Notes under the pieces: generated by a model
Database searches by the model: none
What the model was told of the DNA's origin: nothing
What the model saw: the letters and a program-made list of their open reading frames with translations, nothing else
Part shown: piece after piece, positions 33,028 to 40,959 of the stretch
Layout of the letters: every line of letters starts with the position of its first letter
Position numbering within the stretch: position 1 is the stretch's first letter
Translations under genes and position numbers: made by a program
NCBI RefSeq assembly: GCF_900091495.1
Contig: NZ_LT607413.1
Location: 2,170,001-2,234,000, forward strand
From: Micromonospora echinospora
GTDB taxonomy: Bacteria; Actinomycetota; Actinomycetes; Mycobacteriales; Micromonosporaceae
DNA: 64,000 nucleotides
Direction: 5' to 3'

Positions 33028-33600
33028 TCAGCGCAGTCTCAGGCAGAGCACGAAGTCGAGGGTGTCCAGCTCGCTGTTGTAGAAGTACCAGTCGGTGTAC
33101 CCGCCGACGTCGGCGCACTTCGCCTCGGCGTCCTTCTCGCCGCTGGTCGCCTCGTCGAACCGTCGCAGCACCTCGTAGGTCTTCGGCGCGCACTCGGTGA
33201 CCAGCAGCTTCGGCCGGCCGCCGGCCGCACCGTCGTTGCGGACGCACTGCCCCTCCTTCGCGAAGCGCGGGTCAGCCGACGACTCGGGGGCCAGGGCGTT
33301 TGGTGAGGCGTCCACCGCCCCGTCCGGCTGACCGGACGGTGTGGCCGAGGGCGGCGCGGTGACCGGCGGTTCGGCCTCGTCGGCACGCGTGAAGTGGAAC
33401 AGGGCCGCGCCACCGCCGAGCACCAGCAGCGCCAGCACGGCGAGCACCGCGACCGTCCGGCCCCGCCCGCCGGGCCGCCGGGGCGGTTCCGTCGGCTCCG
33501 GGGGGAACCGCTCCGGCCCGTAGCCGTGCCACGGGTAGTCGTCCGGCGGTTCGTGCCACGGCTCCGGGCGGTTCGCACCCGGTGGTCCGTAGTTCGCCAT
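33028..33600 (-). CDS. membrane-anchored LppU-like protein
   Basis: A 190-residue protein. The first 46 residues are Pro/Glu/Arg-rich and cytoplasmic; one helix (RTVAVLAVLALLVLGGGAALFHF) anchors it. A Thr/Ser/Pro linker leads to an extracellular domain of about 80 residues with four Cys: EGQCVRN, VTECAPKTYEVL, AKCADVGGYTDWYFYN and DFVLCLRLR. The C-VxN ... C ... C ... Y--Y ... CLR pattern is that of LppU/SCO3897-type domains as I remember them. The four Cys probably form two disulfides. ATG 33600 has a strong AGGAGGCGAGC ribosome binding site. Function unknown; upstream of the ATPase but separated by a regulated 160-nt gap. Confidence 0.85.
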   Translation of the reverse strand: MANYGPPGANRPEPWHEPPDDYPWHGYGPERFPPEPTEPPRRPGGRGRTVAVLAVLALLVLGGGAALFHFTRADEAEPPVTAPPSATPSGQPDGAVDASPNALAPESSADPRFAKEGQCVRNDGAAGGRPKLLVTECAPKTYEVLRRFDEATSGEKDAEAKCADVGGYTDWYFYNSELDTLDFVLCLRLR

Positions 33601-33755
33601 GCTCGCCTCCTGGGCACGAGTGGTCGGCGGCCGGACACCACGGGGACGCCGCCCTGGTCACCGTAGCGTGACCGACCCGCTCCGCTCATGCTCCACGTGT
33701 GCCGTCACCTGCGGCGGGTGCCGCCCCACCGGACGCCACGGCCGGCATGCGCCGG

Positions 33756-36700
33756 TCACATCAGACGGAGCTGACGGTTCTTCGGCCGGGCCGGCTCCTC
33801 GCCGCCGAGACGCTCGAAGAGGCCCGGGTCGATCACGTCGAGGAAGGGCGACGGGCGGCAGTCCCGTTCCGACCCGTGCCGGGTCCGCCGTGCCGCGTGA
33901 CTGACGTAGAGCCGGTCCTGGGCACGGGTCAGTCCGACGAAGAACAGCCGCCGCTCCTCGGCGACGTCGTCCTCGTCCGGCGTCGAACCGGGCCAGCGCA
34001 GCGGCAGCAGTCCGTCCTCGCAGCCGACCAGGAAGACCACCGGGAACTCCAGGCCCTTCGCGGCGTGCAGGGTGAGCAGGGTGACCGCCTCGGCGCGCGG
34101 GTCCAGCGCGTCGACCTCGGCTCCGGTGGCGAGCTGCGAGAGGAACAGCGGCAGGTCGTCGCCGCAGCGTCGGGCCAGCGGGGTGAGCAGGTCCACCGCC
34201 GTGCGGACGTCCTCGGGACGGACCGAGCCGGTGGAGTCCAGGGTGGGCGTGGCGAACCGGTCGGCGAGCACCTGCCCGACCAGGCGTACCCGGGCCGGCA
34301 GCCCACCGTCGAGCCCGTCGGCGTGTCGCAGCTCGCGGGCGATGGCCGACACGCCGGGGCGGTCCCGCAGCCGGTCGTGCGAGCGCTTCTGCACCGGGAT
34401 GTTCGCCCGCGCCAGGGCGTCCAGGATCGGGGCTGCCTGGGCGTCGGTGCGGTACAGCACGGCGATGTCGGAGAACGAGACGTTCGACCCCCGGCCGTCG
34501 ATGCGTCCGGAGTCCAGCGACCGGTGGGAGAGGCCGCCGACCAGTTCGTCGATGGTGCGTACCACGAAGTCGGCCTCGTCGGCGACCGATGCCGCCGGGT
34601 AGCGGCCCACCAGCGGCGCCTCCGGGTCGAGGCGGGCCGGATCCAGCCGGCGGCCCCGGACCAGCGAGGACGGCGCGATGGCCTGCACCGCGGCGGCCAG
34701 GATCGGTGCCGACGAGCGGTAGTTGCGGTTCAGCCGGACCAGTCGGGCGTCCGTGAAGTCCTCCGAGAACCGGAGGAAGTAGCCGACGTCCGCACCCCGG
34801 AACGAGTAGATCGCCTGGTCCGGGTCACCGATCGCGCAGAGGTTGCCGTCCGCCGGGCTGAGCAGCCGCAGCAGGTCGTACTGGACGGCGTCGACGTCCT
34901 GGTACTCGTCGACGAAGATCCACCGCCACCGCTCCCGGTACCGCTGCACCAGCTTCCGGTCGCCGCGCAGCAGCTCGACCGGGAGGGTGAGCAGCTCGTC
35001 CAGGTCGACGAGGTGCTGTTTGCGCAGCAGGGCGGTGTAGGTGCCCTCGTCGTCACCAGCCTCGGCGCGGGCCGTCGTCCGGTCCGCGTCGTCGGCGATC
35101 CGGAAGTCCGGCGGCAACCCGGCCGCCTCGGCGTTCTCCCGCAGGATGGTCAGCCCGAGCGAGTGGAACGTGCCGACGGTGACGTCCTCGGCGACCGGTC
35201 CGAGCAGCCCGTCGAGGCGGTGCCGCAGCTCCTCGGCGGCCCGCCGGGTGAAGGTGATCGCCAGGCAGGTCTCCGGGAAGACGTTCAGCTCGGCACAGAG
35301 GTAGGCGATCCGGTGGGTCAGCGTCCGGGTCTTCCCGGTGCCCGGACCGGCGACGATCAGCAGCGGCCCGCCGGGCGCGGAGGCGGCCACCCGCTGCATC
35401 GCGTCCAGCCGGTCCAACAGGCCGGTGCCGACCTCCTCCATCCCGGCGAGCATCGGCTCGAACGGTTCGTGCGGCGAGGGCGCGGGCGCGATCGGCGGCG
35501 CGGGCGGCGGGGTCTCGCGGGCCGGCCGCCGTTTCGGTTCGGCCTTCGCCGGGCTCTTGGCCCGGGGCACGGCCGCCGGCTCCTTCGGCGACCGCTGCTT
35601 CGGCACGGGTACGTCGAACAGCGTCTCCTGGCCGCCCGACTGGCCGGCGGCGCCCAGCTCGGCAGGGTCGAAGAGGGTGATCACCCCGTACTCGCCGTCG
35701 TAGCCGGGCACCCGGCGCACCTCGCCCCGCCGGAGTCGGCCGATCCCCTCGGCGAGCACTTCGCCGCCGACCCGCTGGAGCTCGTCGAGCGGAGTGGTGG
35801 TCAGGATCTCCAACTCCGGGCCGAGCGCGGCGACCAGGTCGTTGAGCTTCCCCTCCACCTTCTTCGAGCGGGGGCCCACCTTGTTGATCTCACCGAGGAT
35901 CTCGGCGAGCGGCACCAGGTGGGTGACCTCGCGGGCCTGCTCCGGGCGGTGGCCCTCGGTCCGGTCGGCCAGCTCCTCGATCCGGCTGAGCACGCCGACG
36001 GTGAGCGGCTTGCCGCACTCCGGGCAGCGCCCGCCGGCCGCCCGGGTCTGCTCGGGCGACCAGTTCACCCCGCAGACCCGGTGTCCGTCGGCGTGGTACT
36101 TCCCCTCCTCCGGGAAGAACTCGATCGTCCCGGCCAGCCCGTCGCCGGTCCGCAGCGCGTCGCGGATGGCGAAGTAGTCCCGTCCGGTGGCGAAGACCGT
36201 CGCCTCGCGGGCCAGCGCGGGCGGCGAGTGGGCGTCCGAGTTGGACACCAGCCGGTACGCGTCGAGGCTGGCCACCCGCCAGTTCATCGCCGGGTCGGAG
36301 GAGAGCCCGGTCTCCACCGCGAAGATGTGCCCGGCCAGGTCGGCGTAGCAGTCGGCGATCGCGTCGAAACCGGACTTCGAGCCGAGCGCCGAGAACCACG
36401 GCGTCCAGATGTGCGCGGGGACGAGATACCCGTCCGGACTCGCCTCCAGGGTGATCTCCAGCAGGTCCCGCGAGTCCAGCCCGAGGATGGGGCGGCCGTC
36501 AGAGCCGAGATTGCCGATCCGGCCGAGGGCGGCGTTGAACCGGGCCACCGCGTCCAGGTCGGGCAGGTAGATCAGGTGATGCACCTTGCGCGTCCGGTCG
36601 CCCCGCTTGTAGATCGTGGAGATCTCCACGCTGAGCATGAACCGGACCGGGTCCGCCTCCGCCGCGTCGGCCAGCCGGGGCGGGAGCCGACGGGCGATGT

Positions 36701-36953
36701 CCCGCTCGGCCTCGGGGCCGAGCCGGTACAGGCCGGGCTCGGCCGGGTGCAGGGTCTCCCGCAGGTGGTCGTACCAGGCGGGGTGGGTGAAGTCGCCGGT
36801 GCCGAGCACGCCGATGCCCTTGCGTCGGGCCCACCAGCCCAGGTTCGGCAACGTCAGGTCGCGGCTGCACGCCCGCGAGTACTTCGAGTGGATGTGCAGG
36901 TCCGCGACGAACGGCGAGGGGCCACCGGAGGGTACGGCGCTGAACGGAGACAC
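33756..36953 (-). CDS. EndoQ-like PHP nuclease fused to UvrD/Rep helicase
   Basis: A 1065-residue fusion. Residues 1-420 match endonuclease Q, which nicks 5' of deaminated bases: HIH (H20, H22) in ADLHIHSKYSRA, GTGDFTHP, EISTIYKR, VHHLIYLPD, PAHIWTPWFS, VETGLSSDP and SDAHS (D240, H242) are PHP metal-site motifs, and C294 plus CPEC (310-313) before GKPLTVGVLSRIEELADR is the EndoQ zinc region. A 100-residue Pro/Lys linker follows. Residues 525-1065 are an SF1 helicase: AGPGTGKT (K541), DEYQD (682-686), GDPDQAIYSFRGAD, NRNYRSS, TLHAAKGLEFPVV and VGLTRAQDRL. Both halves look catalytically intact. GTG 36953 follows AGGATG. A role in repair of deaminated DNA with strand removal is inferred. Nothing beside it suggests an operon. 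Confidence 0.9.
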   Translation of the reverse strand: MSPFSAVPSGGPSPFVADLHIHSKYSRACSRDLTLPNLGWWARRKGIGVLGTGDFTHPAWYDHLRETLHPAEPGLYRLGPEAERDIARRLPPRLADAAEADPVRFMLSVEISTIYKRGDRTRKVHHLIYLPDLDAVARFNAALGRIGNLGSDGRPILGLDSRDLLEITLEASPDGYLVPAHIWTPWFSALGSKSGFDAIADCYADLAGHIFAVETGLSSDPAMNWRVASLDAYRLVSNSDAHSPPALAREATVFATGRDYFAIRDALRTGDGLAGTIEFFPEEGKYHADGHRVCGVNWSPEQTRAAGGRCPECGKPLTVGVLSRIEELADRTEGHRPEQAREVTHLVPLAEILGEINKVGPRSKKVEGKLNDLVAALGPELEILTTTPLDELQRVGGEVLAEGIGRLRRGEVRRVPGYDGEYGVITLFDPAELGAAGQSGGQETLFDVPVPKQRSPKEPAAVPRAKSPAKAEPKRRPARETPPPAPPIAPAPSPHEPFEPMLAGMEEVGTGLLDRLDAMQRVAASAPGGPLLIVAGPGTGKTRTLTHRIAYLCAELNVFPETCLAITFTRRAAEELRHRLDGLLGPVAEDVTVGTFHSLGLTILRENAEAAGLPPDFRIADDADRTTARAEAGDDEGTYTALLRKQHLVDLDELLTLPVELLRGDRKLVQRYRERWRWIFVDEYQDVDAVQYDLLRLLSPADGNLCAIGDPDQAIYSFRGADVGYFLRFSEDFTDARLVRLNRNYRSSAPILAAAVQAIAPSSLVRGRRLDPARLDPEAPLVGRYPAASVADEADFVVRTIDELVGGLSHRSLDSGRIDGRGSNVSFSDIAVLYRTDAQAAPILDALARANIPVQKRSHDRLRDRPGVSAIARELRHADGLDGGLPARVRLVGQVLADRFATPTLDSTGSVRPEDVRTAVDLLTPLARRCGDDLPLFLSQLATGAEVDALDPRAEAVTLLTLHAAKGLEFPVVFLVGCEDGLLPLRWPGSTPDEDDVAEERRLFFVGLTRAQDRLYVSHAARRTRHGSERDCRPSPFLDVIDPGLFERLGGEEPARPKNRQLRLM

Positions 36954-37246
36954 GCCGCATCCTGTCACGCCCGGCCGGAGGGCCGCTCCGCGCCACGCGC
37001 GGCGGTGACGTGGGTAATCCCCGTGACGCTCCGGCGTCCCATCGTCGCCCGCCCGCGGGACGTGACGCCGCCGTGACGGCCGACCTGGTGTCATGACGCA
37101 TCCGGGCAGAGGAACAGGCGATGAGAACCCTCGGTCAGTTGCGCGACCGTCCCTTCGAGACGGTGGTCATCGTGGTGGCGCGCCACCCGGCTCGGCATCG
37201 AGCTGGCCGCGATCCTCGTCCTCGCCACGGTGACCGGTATGTACGT
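36954..37246. other. intergenic region upstream of the EndoQ-UvrD gene
   Basis: About 290 bp. It has four GTGACG direct repeats (37005, 37023, 37062 and 37073). On the + strand at 37121-37260 there is a short ATG-started frame, MRTLGQLRDRPFET, whose hydrophobic continuation (LGIELAAILVLATVTG) is in another frame; it may be a decayed small membrane protein gene, but the evidence is weak. Confidence 0.4.
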
Positions 37247-38494
37247 TCAGCGGGAACGGAGTTCGACCAGGGTGATCTGGGGCTCCGCGCCGACGCGTAC
37301 CGGCGGGCCCCAGAAGCCGGCGCCGTTGGTCACGTAGACCTTGGTGCCGTCCACCTCGCCGAGACCGGAGACGACCGGCTGTTCGAGTCGGACGGCCAGG
37401 TTGAACGGCACGATCTGCCCGCCGTGGGTGTGTCCGCTCAGTTGCAGGTCGACGTCGAACTTCGAGGCCTCCAGCGCGGCCACCGGCTGGTGGGCCAGGA
37501 GCACCACCGGCCGGGAGGTGTCGCGGTCGCCGAGCGCCGCCGCGTAGTCCGGCCCGGCGGCCAGGCCGGTGCCGCCCTCGCCGGACGGGTCGTTCACCCC
37601 GGCCAGGTCGAGCACGCCACCCCGGGCGGCGATCTCCAACCGCTCGTTCTGGAGCACCCGCAGGCCGAGCCGGTCCACCTCCTGCACCCACTCCTCGACG
37701 CCGGAGTAGTACTCGTGGTTGCCGGTGACGAAGAAGCTGCCGAAGCGGGAACGCAGGTCGCGCAGGGGAGCGGCGGCCTCGCCCAGTTCGGCGACACTGC
37801 CGTCGACCAGGTCGCCGACGACCGCGACCAGGTCGGCGTCGAGCCGGTTGATGGCGGCCACGATCCGCTCGGTGTGCGCCCGCCCGCGCAGCGGGCCGAG
37901 GTGGATGTCGGAGACGGTGGCGATGCGCAGCCCGTCCATGCTGCGGGGCAGCTTCGCCAGCGGGATCTGCACCCGGTCGAGCTGGGGCGGGCCGAGCGCG
38001 GTGCGGATGCCGTACCCGGTCACACCGGTGGCGGTGAGCCCGGCGAAGATCGCCGCGCCGCGGGCCAGCAGCAGCCGGCGGGACGGGTCGTGGTCGGGTT
38101 GCCGGACCGCGTCGGCGGCCGGCGGGTCGGCGGTGCCGGCGGCCCCCACCAGGGCCGGTTCCGGGGCGGCGGCGGTCGGTTCGGCGGCGACGACCCGGCG
38201 GCGCAGCACCAGCCGGGCCACCAGCATCGGCACCTCCAGCGCGACCAGGACGACCAGCAGGTAGAACATCACCGCCAGCCAGAGGTACCCGGGCCAGGCC
38301 AGCCAGTAGAGGCCCGCCTGGGTGCCGACCATGGTCACCGGTACGAGCACCGCCAGCACCAGCACGGTGACCGTGCCGATCCGTCGCCAGCGACCGGGGC
38401 GGGTGGTGTCCCGGACCAGCCGCTTCCAGAGGTAGAGGTGGATCAGACCGGTGACCAGGGCCAGGGTGCCCACGAAGCCCAGGACCGCCAACAC
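37247..38494 (-). CDS. membrane-associated metallophosphoesterase
   Basis: A 415-residue calcineurin-like phosphoesterase. Four N-terminal helices (VLGFVGTLALVTGLIHLYLW to LLVVLVALEVPMLVARLVL) are followed by a linker, a further hydrophobic segment and the catalytic domain from about 195: SDIHLGP (D-x-H), GDLVDG, GNHEYY, LAHQP and GHTHGGQ complete the di-metal site. This layout matches YkuE/YaeI-type phosphoesterases. The start is GTG 38494 behind GGGAGG with good spacing. It lies 12 nt after moaD, so it is the last gene of an FN3K-moaA-moaD-phosphoesterase operon. Phospholipid or nucleotide phosphoesters are possible substrates. Confidence 0.92.
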   Translation of the reverse strand: MLAVLGFVGTLALVTGLIHLYLWKRLVRDTTRPGRWRRIGTVTVLVLAVLVPVTMVGTQAGLYWLAWPGYLWLAVMFYLLVVLVALEVPMLVARLVLRRRVVAAEPTAAAPEPALVGAAGTADPPAADAVRQPDHDPSRRLLLARGAAIFAGLTATGVTGYGIRTALGPPQLDRVQIPLAKLPRSMDGLRIATVSDIHLGPLRGRAHTERIVAAINRLDADLVAVVGDLVDGSVAELGEAAAPLRDLRSRFGSFFVTGNHEYYSGVEEWVQEVDRLGLRVLQNERLEIAARGGVLDLAGVNDPSGEGGTGLAAGPDYAAALGDRDTSRPVVLLAHQPVAALEASKFDVDLQLSGHTHGGQIVPFNLAVRLEQPVVSGLGEVDGTKVYVTNGAGFWGPPVRVGAEPQITLVELRSR

Positions 38495-38506
38495 GCGTTG
38501 CCTCCC

Positions 38507-38791
38507 TCAGCCCCCGGCGAACGGGGGTAGGACGTCGATCGTGGCCCCGGCGGGGAGCGGGGTCCGACGATCATGACAGGTCACGCCGTCGACCAGGAAA
38601 CTCGCGGCCTGGAGCACCCGGGCGAGCCGGTCGCCGTGCCGCCCGACCAGGTCGTCGAGGACCTCGTCGAGCGTACGCCCGGCGGCGGCGCTCTCCTCGG
38701 CGCGTCCGGCGGCGGCCCGGGCCCCGGCGAAGTAGCGGATGGTGACCTGCGTCTCAGGCGGCCCCTGCGGGGTCCCGGTGTCCGGTCGCAC
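38507..38791 (-). CDS. moaD: molybdopterin synthase sulfur carrier subunit MoaD
   Basis: A 94-residue ubiquitin-like protein. After a short N-terminal tail, VTIRYFAGARAAAGRAEE begins the beta-grasp fold, and LPPFAGG ends in the diglycine that is thiocarboxylated and donates sulfur to MoaE. GTG 38791 lies one nucleotide after the moaA stop, and GGAGG within the end of moaA is its ribosome binding site. The N-terminal tail RPDTGTPQGPPETQ is longer than usual; a later start is possible but I see no better codon. Confidence 0.9.
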   Translation of the reverse strand: MRPDTGTPQGPPETQVTIRYFAGARAAAGRAEESAAAGRTLDEVLDDLVGRHGDRLARVLQAASFLVDGVTCHDRRTPLPAGATIDVLPPFAGG

Positions 38792-38792
38792 G

Positions 38793-39806
38793 TCAGCCTC
38801 CGATCGCCGACATCGGCCGGGCGGGTTGCAGGAAGGTCGGGTCGTCGATGCCGTGTCCGGCGGCCTTGTCCCACATCGCCCGCTGCCAGCGGCGGGCCAG
38901 TTCGGCGTCGTCCGCCCCGGCGCGCAGCGCCCCGCGCAGGTCGGACTCCCTGGTGGCGAAGAGGCAGGACCGGACCTGCCCGTCGGCGGTGAGCCGGGTG
39001 CGGTCGCAGTCACCGCAGAACGGCCGCGTGACGCTGGCGATCACCCCGACCCGGGCCGGGCCGCCGTCGACCAGCCAGCTCTCGGCCGGGGTCGCCCCGC
39101 GTACGACCGGGTCGGGTCTCAGGTCGAACGCCCCGGTCAGAGCGGTGAGGATCTCGTCGGCGGTGACCATGGCGGACCGGTCCCAGCCGTGCTGTGCGTC
39201 CAGCGGCATCTGCTCGATGAACCGCAGCTCGTAGCCGTGGGCCAGCGCGAAGCGGAGCAGGGCCGGTGCCTCGTCGTCGTTGACCCCGCGCATCAGCACC
39301 GCGTTGACCTTGACCGGACGGAGTCCGGCCGCCGCCGCTCCGGCCAGGCCGGCGAGCACGTCCGCGAGCCGGGGCCGCCGGGTCAACCGGACGAACCGGT
39401 CGGCGTCCAGGGTGTCCAGGGAGACGTTCACCCGGTCCAGGCCGGCGGCGACCAGCGCGGGCGCGACCCGGTCCAGTCCGATCCCGTTCGTGGTCAGCGA
39501 GATCCGGGGGCGGGGAGCCAGGGCCGCCACGGCGGCCACGATCCGGGTGAGCCCGGGGCGGATCAGCGGCTCCCCACCGGTGAACCGCACCTCGGTCACC
39601 CCGAGCCGGCGCACCGCCACCCCGACCAGCCGGACGACCTCGTCGTCGGTGAGCAGGTCGGGCCCGGCCAGCCAGGGCAGTCCCTCCGCCGGCATGCAGT
39701 ACGTGCACCGCAGGTTGCACTTGTCGGTCAACGACACGCGCAGGCTGCGGGCGGTCCGGCCGTACCGGTCGACGAGGCCGTACGCGTTCGGCTGGTCCGC
39801 GCTCAT
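38793..39806 (-). CDS. moaA: GTP 3',8-cyclase MoaA (radical SAM)
   Basis: A 337-residue radical SAM enzyme for the first Moco step. The N-terminal cluster motif is DKCNLRCTYCMPAEG (CxxxCxxC, residues about 28-40), followed by EVRFTGGEPLIRPGL, SLTTNGIGLDRV and NVSLDTLDADRF. The second iron-sulfur site is RPFCGDCDRTRLTADGQVRSCLF. The protein ends with MSAIGG rather than the usual GG tail of the conserved MxxIGG motif; it is complete. ATG 39806 overlaps the stop of the kinase gene (ATGA), giving translational coupling. moaD follows directly. Confidence 0.97.
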   Translation of the reverse strand: MSADQPNAYGLVDRYGRTARSLRVSLTDKCNLRCTYCMPAEGLPWLAGPDLLTDDEVVRLVGVAVRRLGVTEVRFTGGEPLIRPGLTRIVAAVAALAPRPRISLTTNGIGLDRVAPALVAAGLDRVNVSLDTLDADRFVRLTRRPRLADVLAGLAGAAAAGLRPVKVNAVLMRGVNDDEAPALLRFALAHGYELRFIEQMPLDAQHGWDRSAMVTADEILTALTGAFDLRPDPVVRGATPAESWLVDGGPARVGVIASVTRPFCGDCDRTRLTADGQVRSCLFATRESDLRGALRAGADDAELARRWQRAMWDKAAGHGIDDPTFLQPARPMSAIGG

Positions 39807-40720
39807 CGCTCGACGGTAGCGCGGCCGGGGGTTCCGTCGATGACCTCCCGGACACACCGGCCGACCGCCTCTCGCCAGGTTGCGCCGAACGCCGCGGTGT
39901 GCACCAGCAGCAGGTGGAGCTGGTGCAGGGGCACCCGGTCCCGCCATCCGTCGGCCAGCGGCCACGCCTCCCGGTAGGCGGCCAGGATCCGGTCCAGGTG
40001 GGGTGCGCCGCCGAAGAGCGCCAGCTGGGCCAGGTCGGTCTCCCGGTGGCCACCGTGCGCGGCCGGGTCCACCAGCCAGGCCCGCCCGTCCAGGCCCCAG
40101 ACGACGTTGCCCGGCCACAGGTCACCGTGGATCCGGGCCGGCGGCTCGTCGCCGCCGTACTCCCCGATGGTGTCGATCACCCGCTCGACCAGCGCGGTCT
40201 CGGTGGCAGTGAGCGCGCCGACGTCGACCGAGCGCCGGAGGTACGGCAGGAGCCGGCGCTGCGCGAACCAGGTCGACCACGGCCCCGGATCGGGGGTGTT
40301 GTCCTGGTCGAGCGCGCCGACGAAGCCGGGCCAGTCGGCCCCGAACACCGGTGCGCCGCTGCGGTGCAACGCGGCCAGCTCCCGCCCGAACCGCTCGGCG
40401 GCGGCGGGCGTCGGCTCGCCGGGCTCGATCCAGTCGACTGCCAGCAGCTCCGGCAGCGCCACCAGCACCTCGGGCACGGCCACCGCGTCCGCGTCGCGCA
40501 GCCAGCGCAGTCCGGCGGCCTCGGTCGTGAAGAACCCCGCCGGGACCGGCTGTGCGGCTCCCTCCGGCCAGGTCTTGGCGAAGACCGAGTGGCCGTCGTC
40601 CAGGGTGAGCCGGGAGGCGGCGCAGATGCTGCCGCCGGAGACCGGCGTCTCCCGGATCCGCTGATGGGTCAGGAAGGTCGGCAGGTGCGCCGGGTGCGCC
40701 CGCAGGTAGGCCAGGTCCAT
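39803..40720 (-). CDS. fructosamine kinase / APH-fold kinase
   Basis: A 305-residue member of the fructosamine-3-kinase family, which phosphorylates ketoamine (glycated) amines for repair. The ATP Lys is in SVFAKTW, the catalytic loop is RIHGDLWPGNVVW with HGDLWPGN typical of FN3K, and the metal motif is WLVDPAAHGGHRETDLAQL (DP-A--G---D). ATG 40720 lies 6 nt after a TACCTT -10 (reverse strand 40732-40727), so the operon probably starts leaderless here. First gene of FN3K-moaA-moaD-phosphoesterase. Confidence 0.92.
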   Translation of the reverse strand: MDLAYLRAHPAHLPTFLTHQRIRETPVSGGSICAASRLTLDDGHSVFAKTWPEGAAQPVPAGFFTTEAAGLRWLRDADAVAVPEVLVALPELLAVDWIEPGEPTPAAAERFGRELAALHRSGAPVFGADWPGFVGALDQDNTPDPGPWSTWFAQRRLLPYLRRSVDVGALTATETALVERVIDTIGEYGGDEPPARIHGDLWPGNVVWGLDGRAWLVDPAAHGGHRETDLAQLALFGGAPHLDRILAAYREAWPLADGWRDRVPLHQLHLLLVHTAAFGATWREAVGRCVREVIDGTPGRATVER

Positions 40721-40726
40721 GAGCGC

Positions 40727-40732
40727 AAGGTA
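40727..40732 (-). promoter_or_regulatory. -10 hexamer, leaderless kinase-moaA operon
   Basis: TACCTT on the reverse strand ends 6 nt before ATG 40720. Confidence 0.5.
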
Positions 40733-40891
40733 GCCGGTGGACGGCGGCATGGTGCCCGTCGGGACGCTGTCGAGCTGCCCCATCTGTGCGCCCACCGGTC
40801 GGCACGTCGCCCTCGCTGTCTCGCCTCCCGCCGCACACGCGATCCTGCACTGACTGCACGTTCGCGCTGACCTGGGCCGGAGCGCCCTAGA

Positions 40892-40921
40892 CCTGTGGAC
40901 GGAACGCGTGTCGTCCACAGG
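40892..40921. promoter_or_regulatory. inverted repeat CCTGTGGAC-N12-GTCCACAGG
   Basis: Perfect 9-bp arms across 12 nt, 39 nt upstream of the DUF4192 gene. Each arm contains a DnaA-box-like core (TCGTCCACA and its complement, one mismatch from TTGTCCACA), so it is either an operator or a pair of weak DnaA sites. Confidence 0.45.
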
Positions 40922-40959
40922 GCCTGCCCGCCGGTCCGTCCCCGGCGCAGGCTGCGGAC

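Noticed and set aside
37121..38530. A 469-codon frame antisense to the metallophosphoesterase
   Set aside because: No domain; the opposite strand encodes a phosphoesterase with all motifs. Only the first few dozen codons were kept as a weak remnant note.
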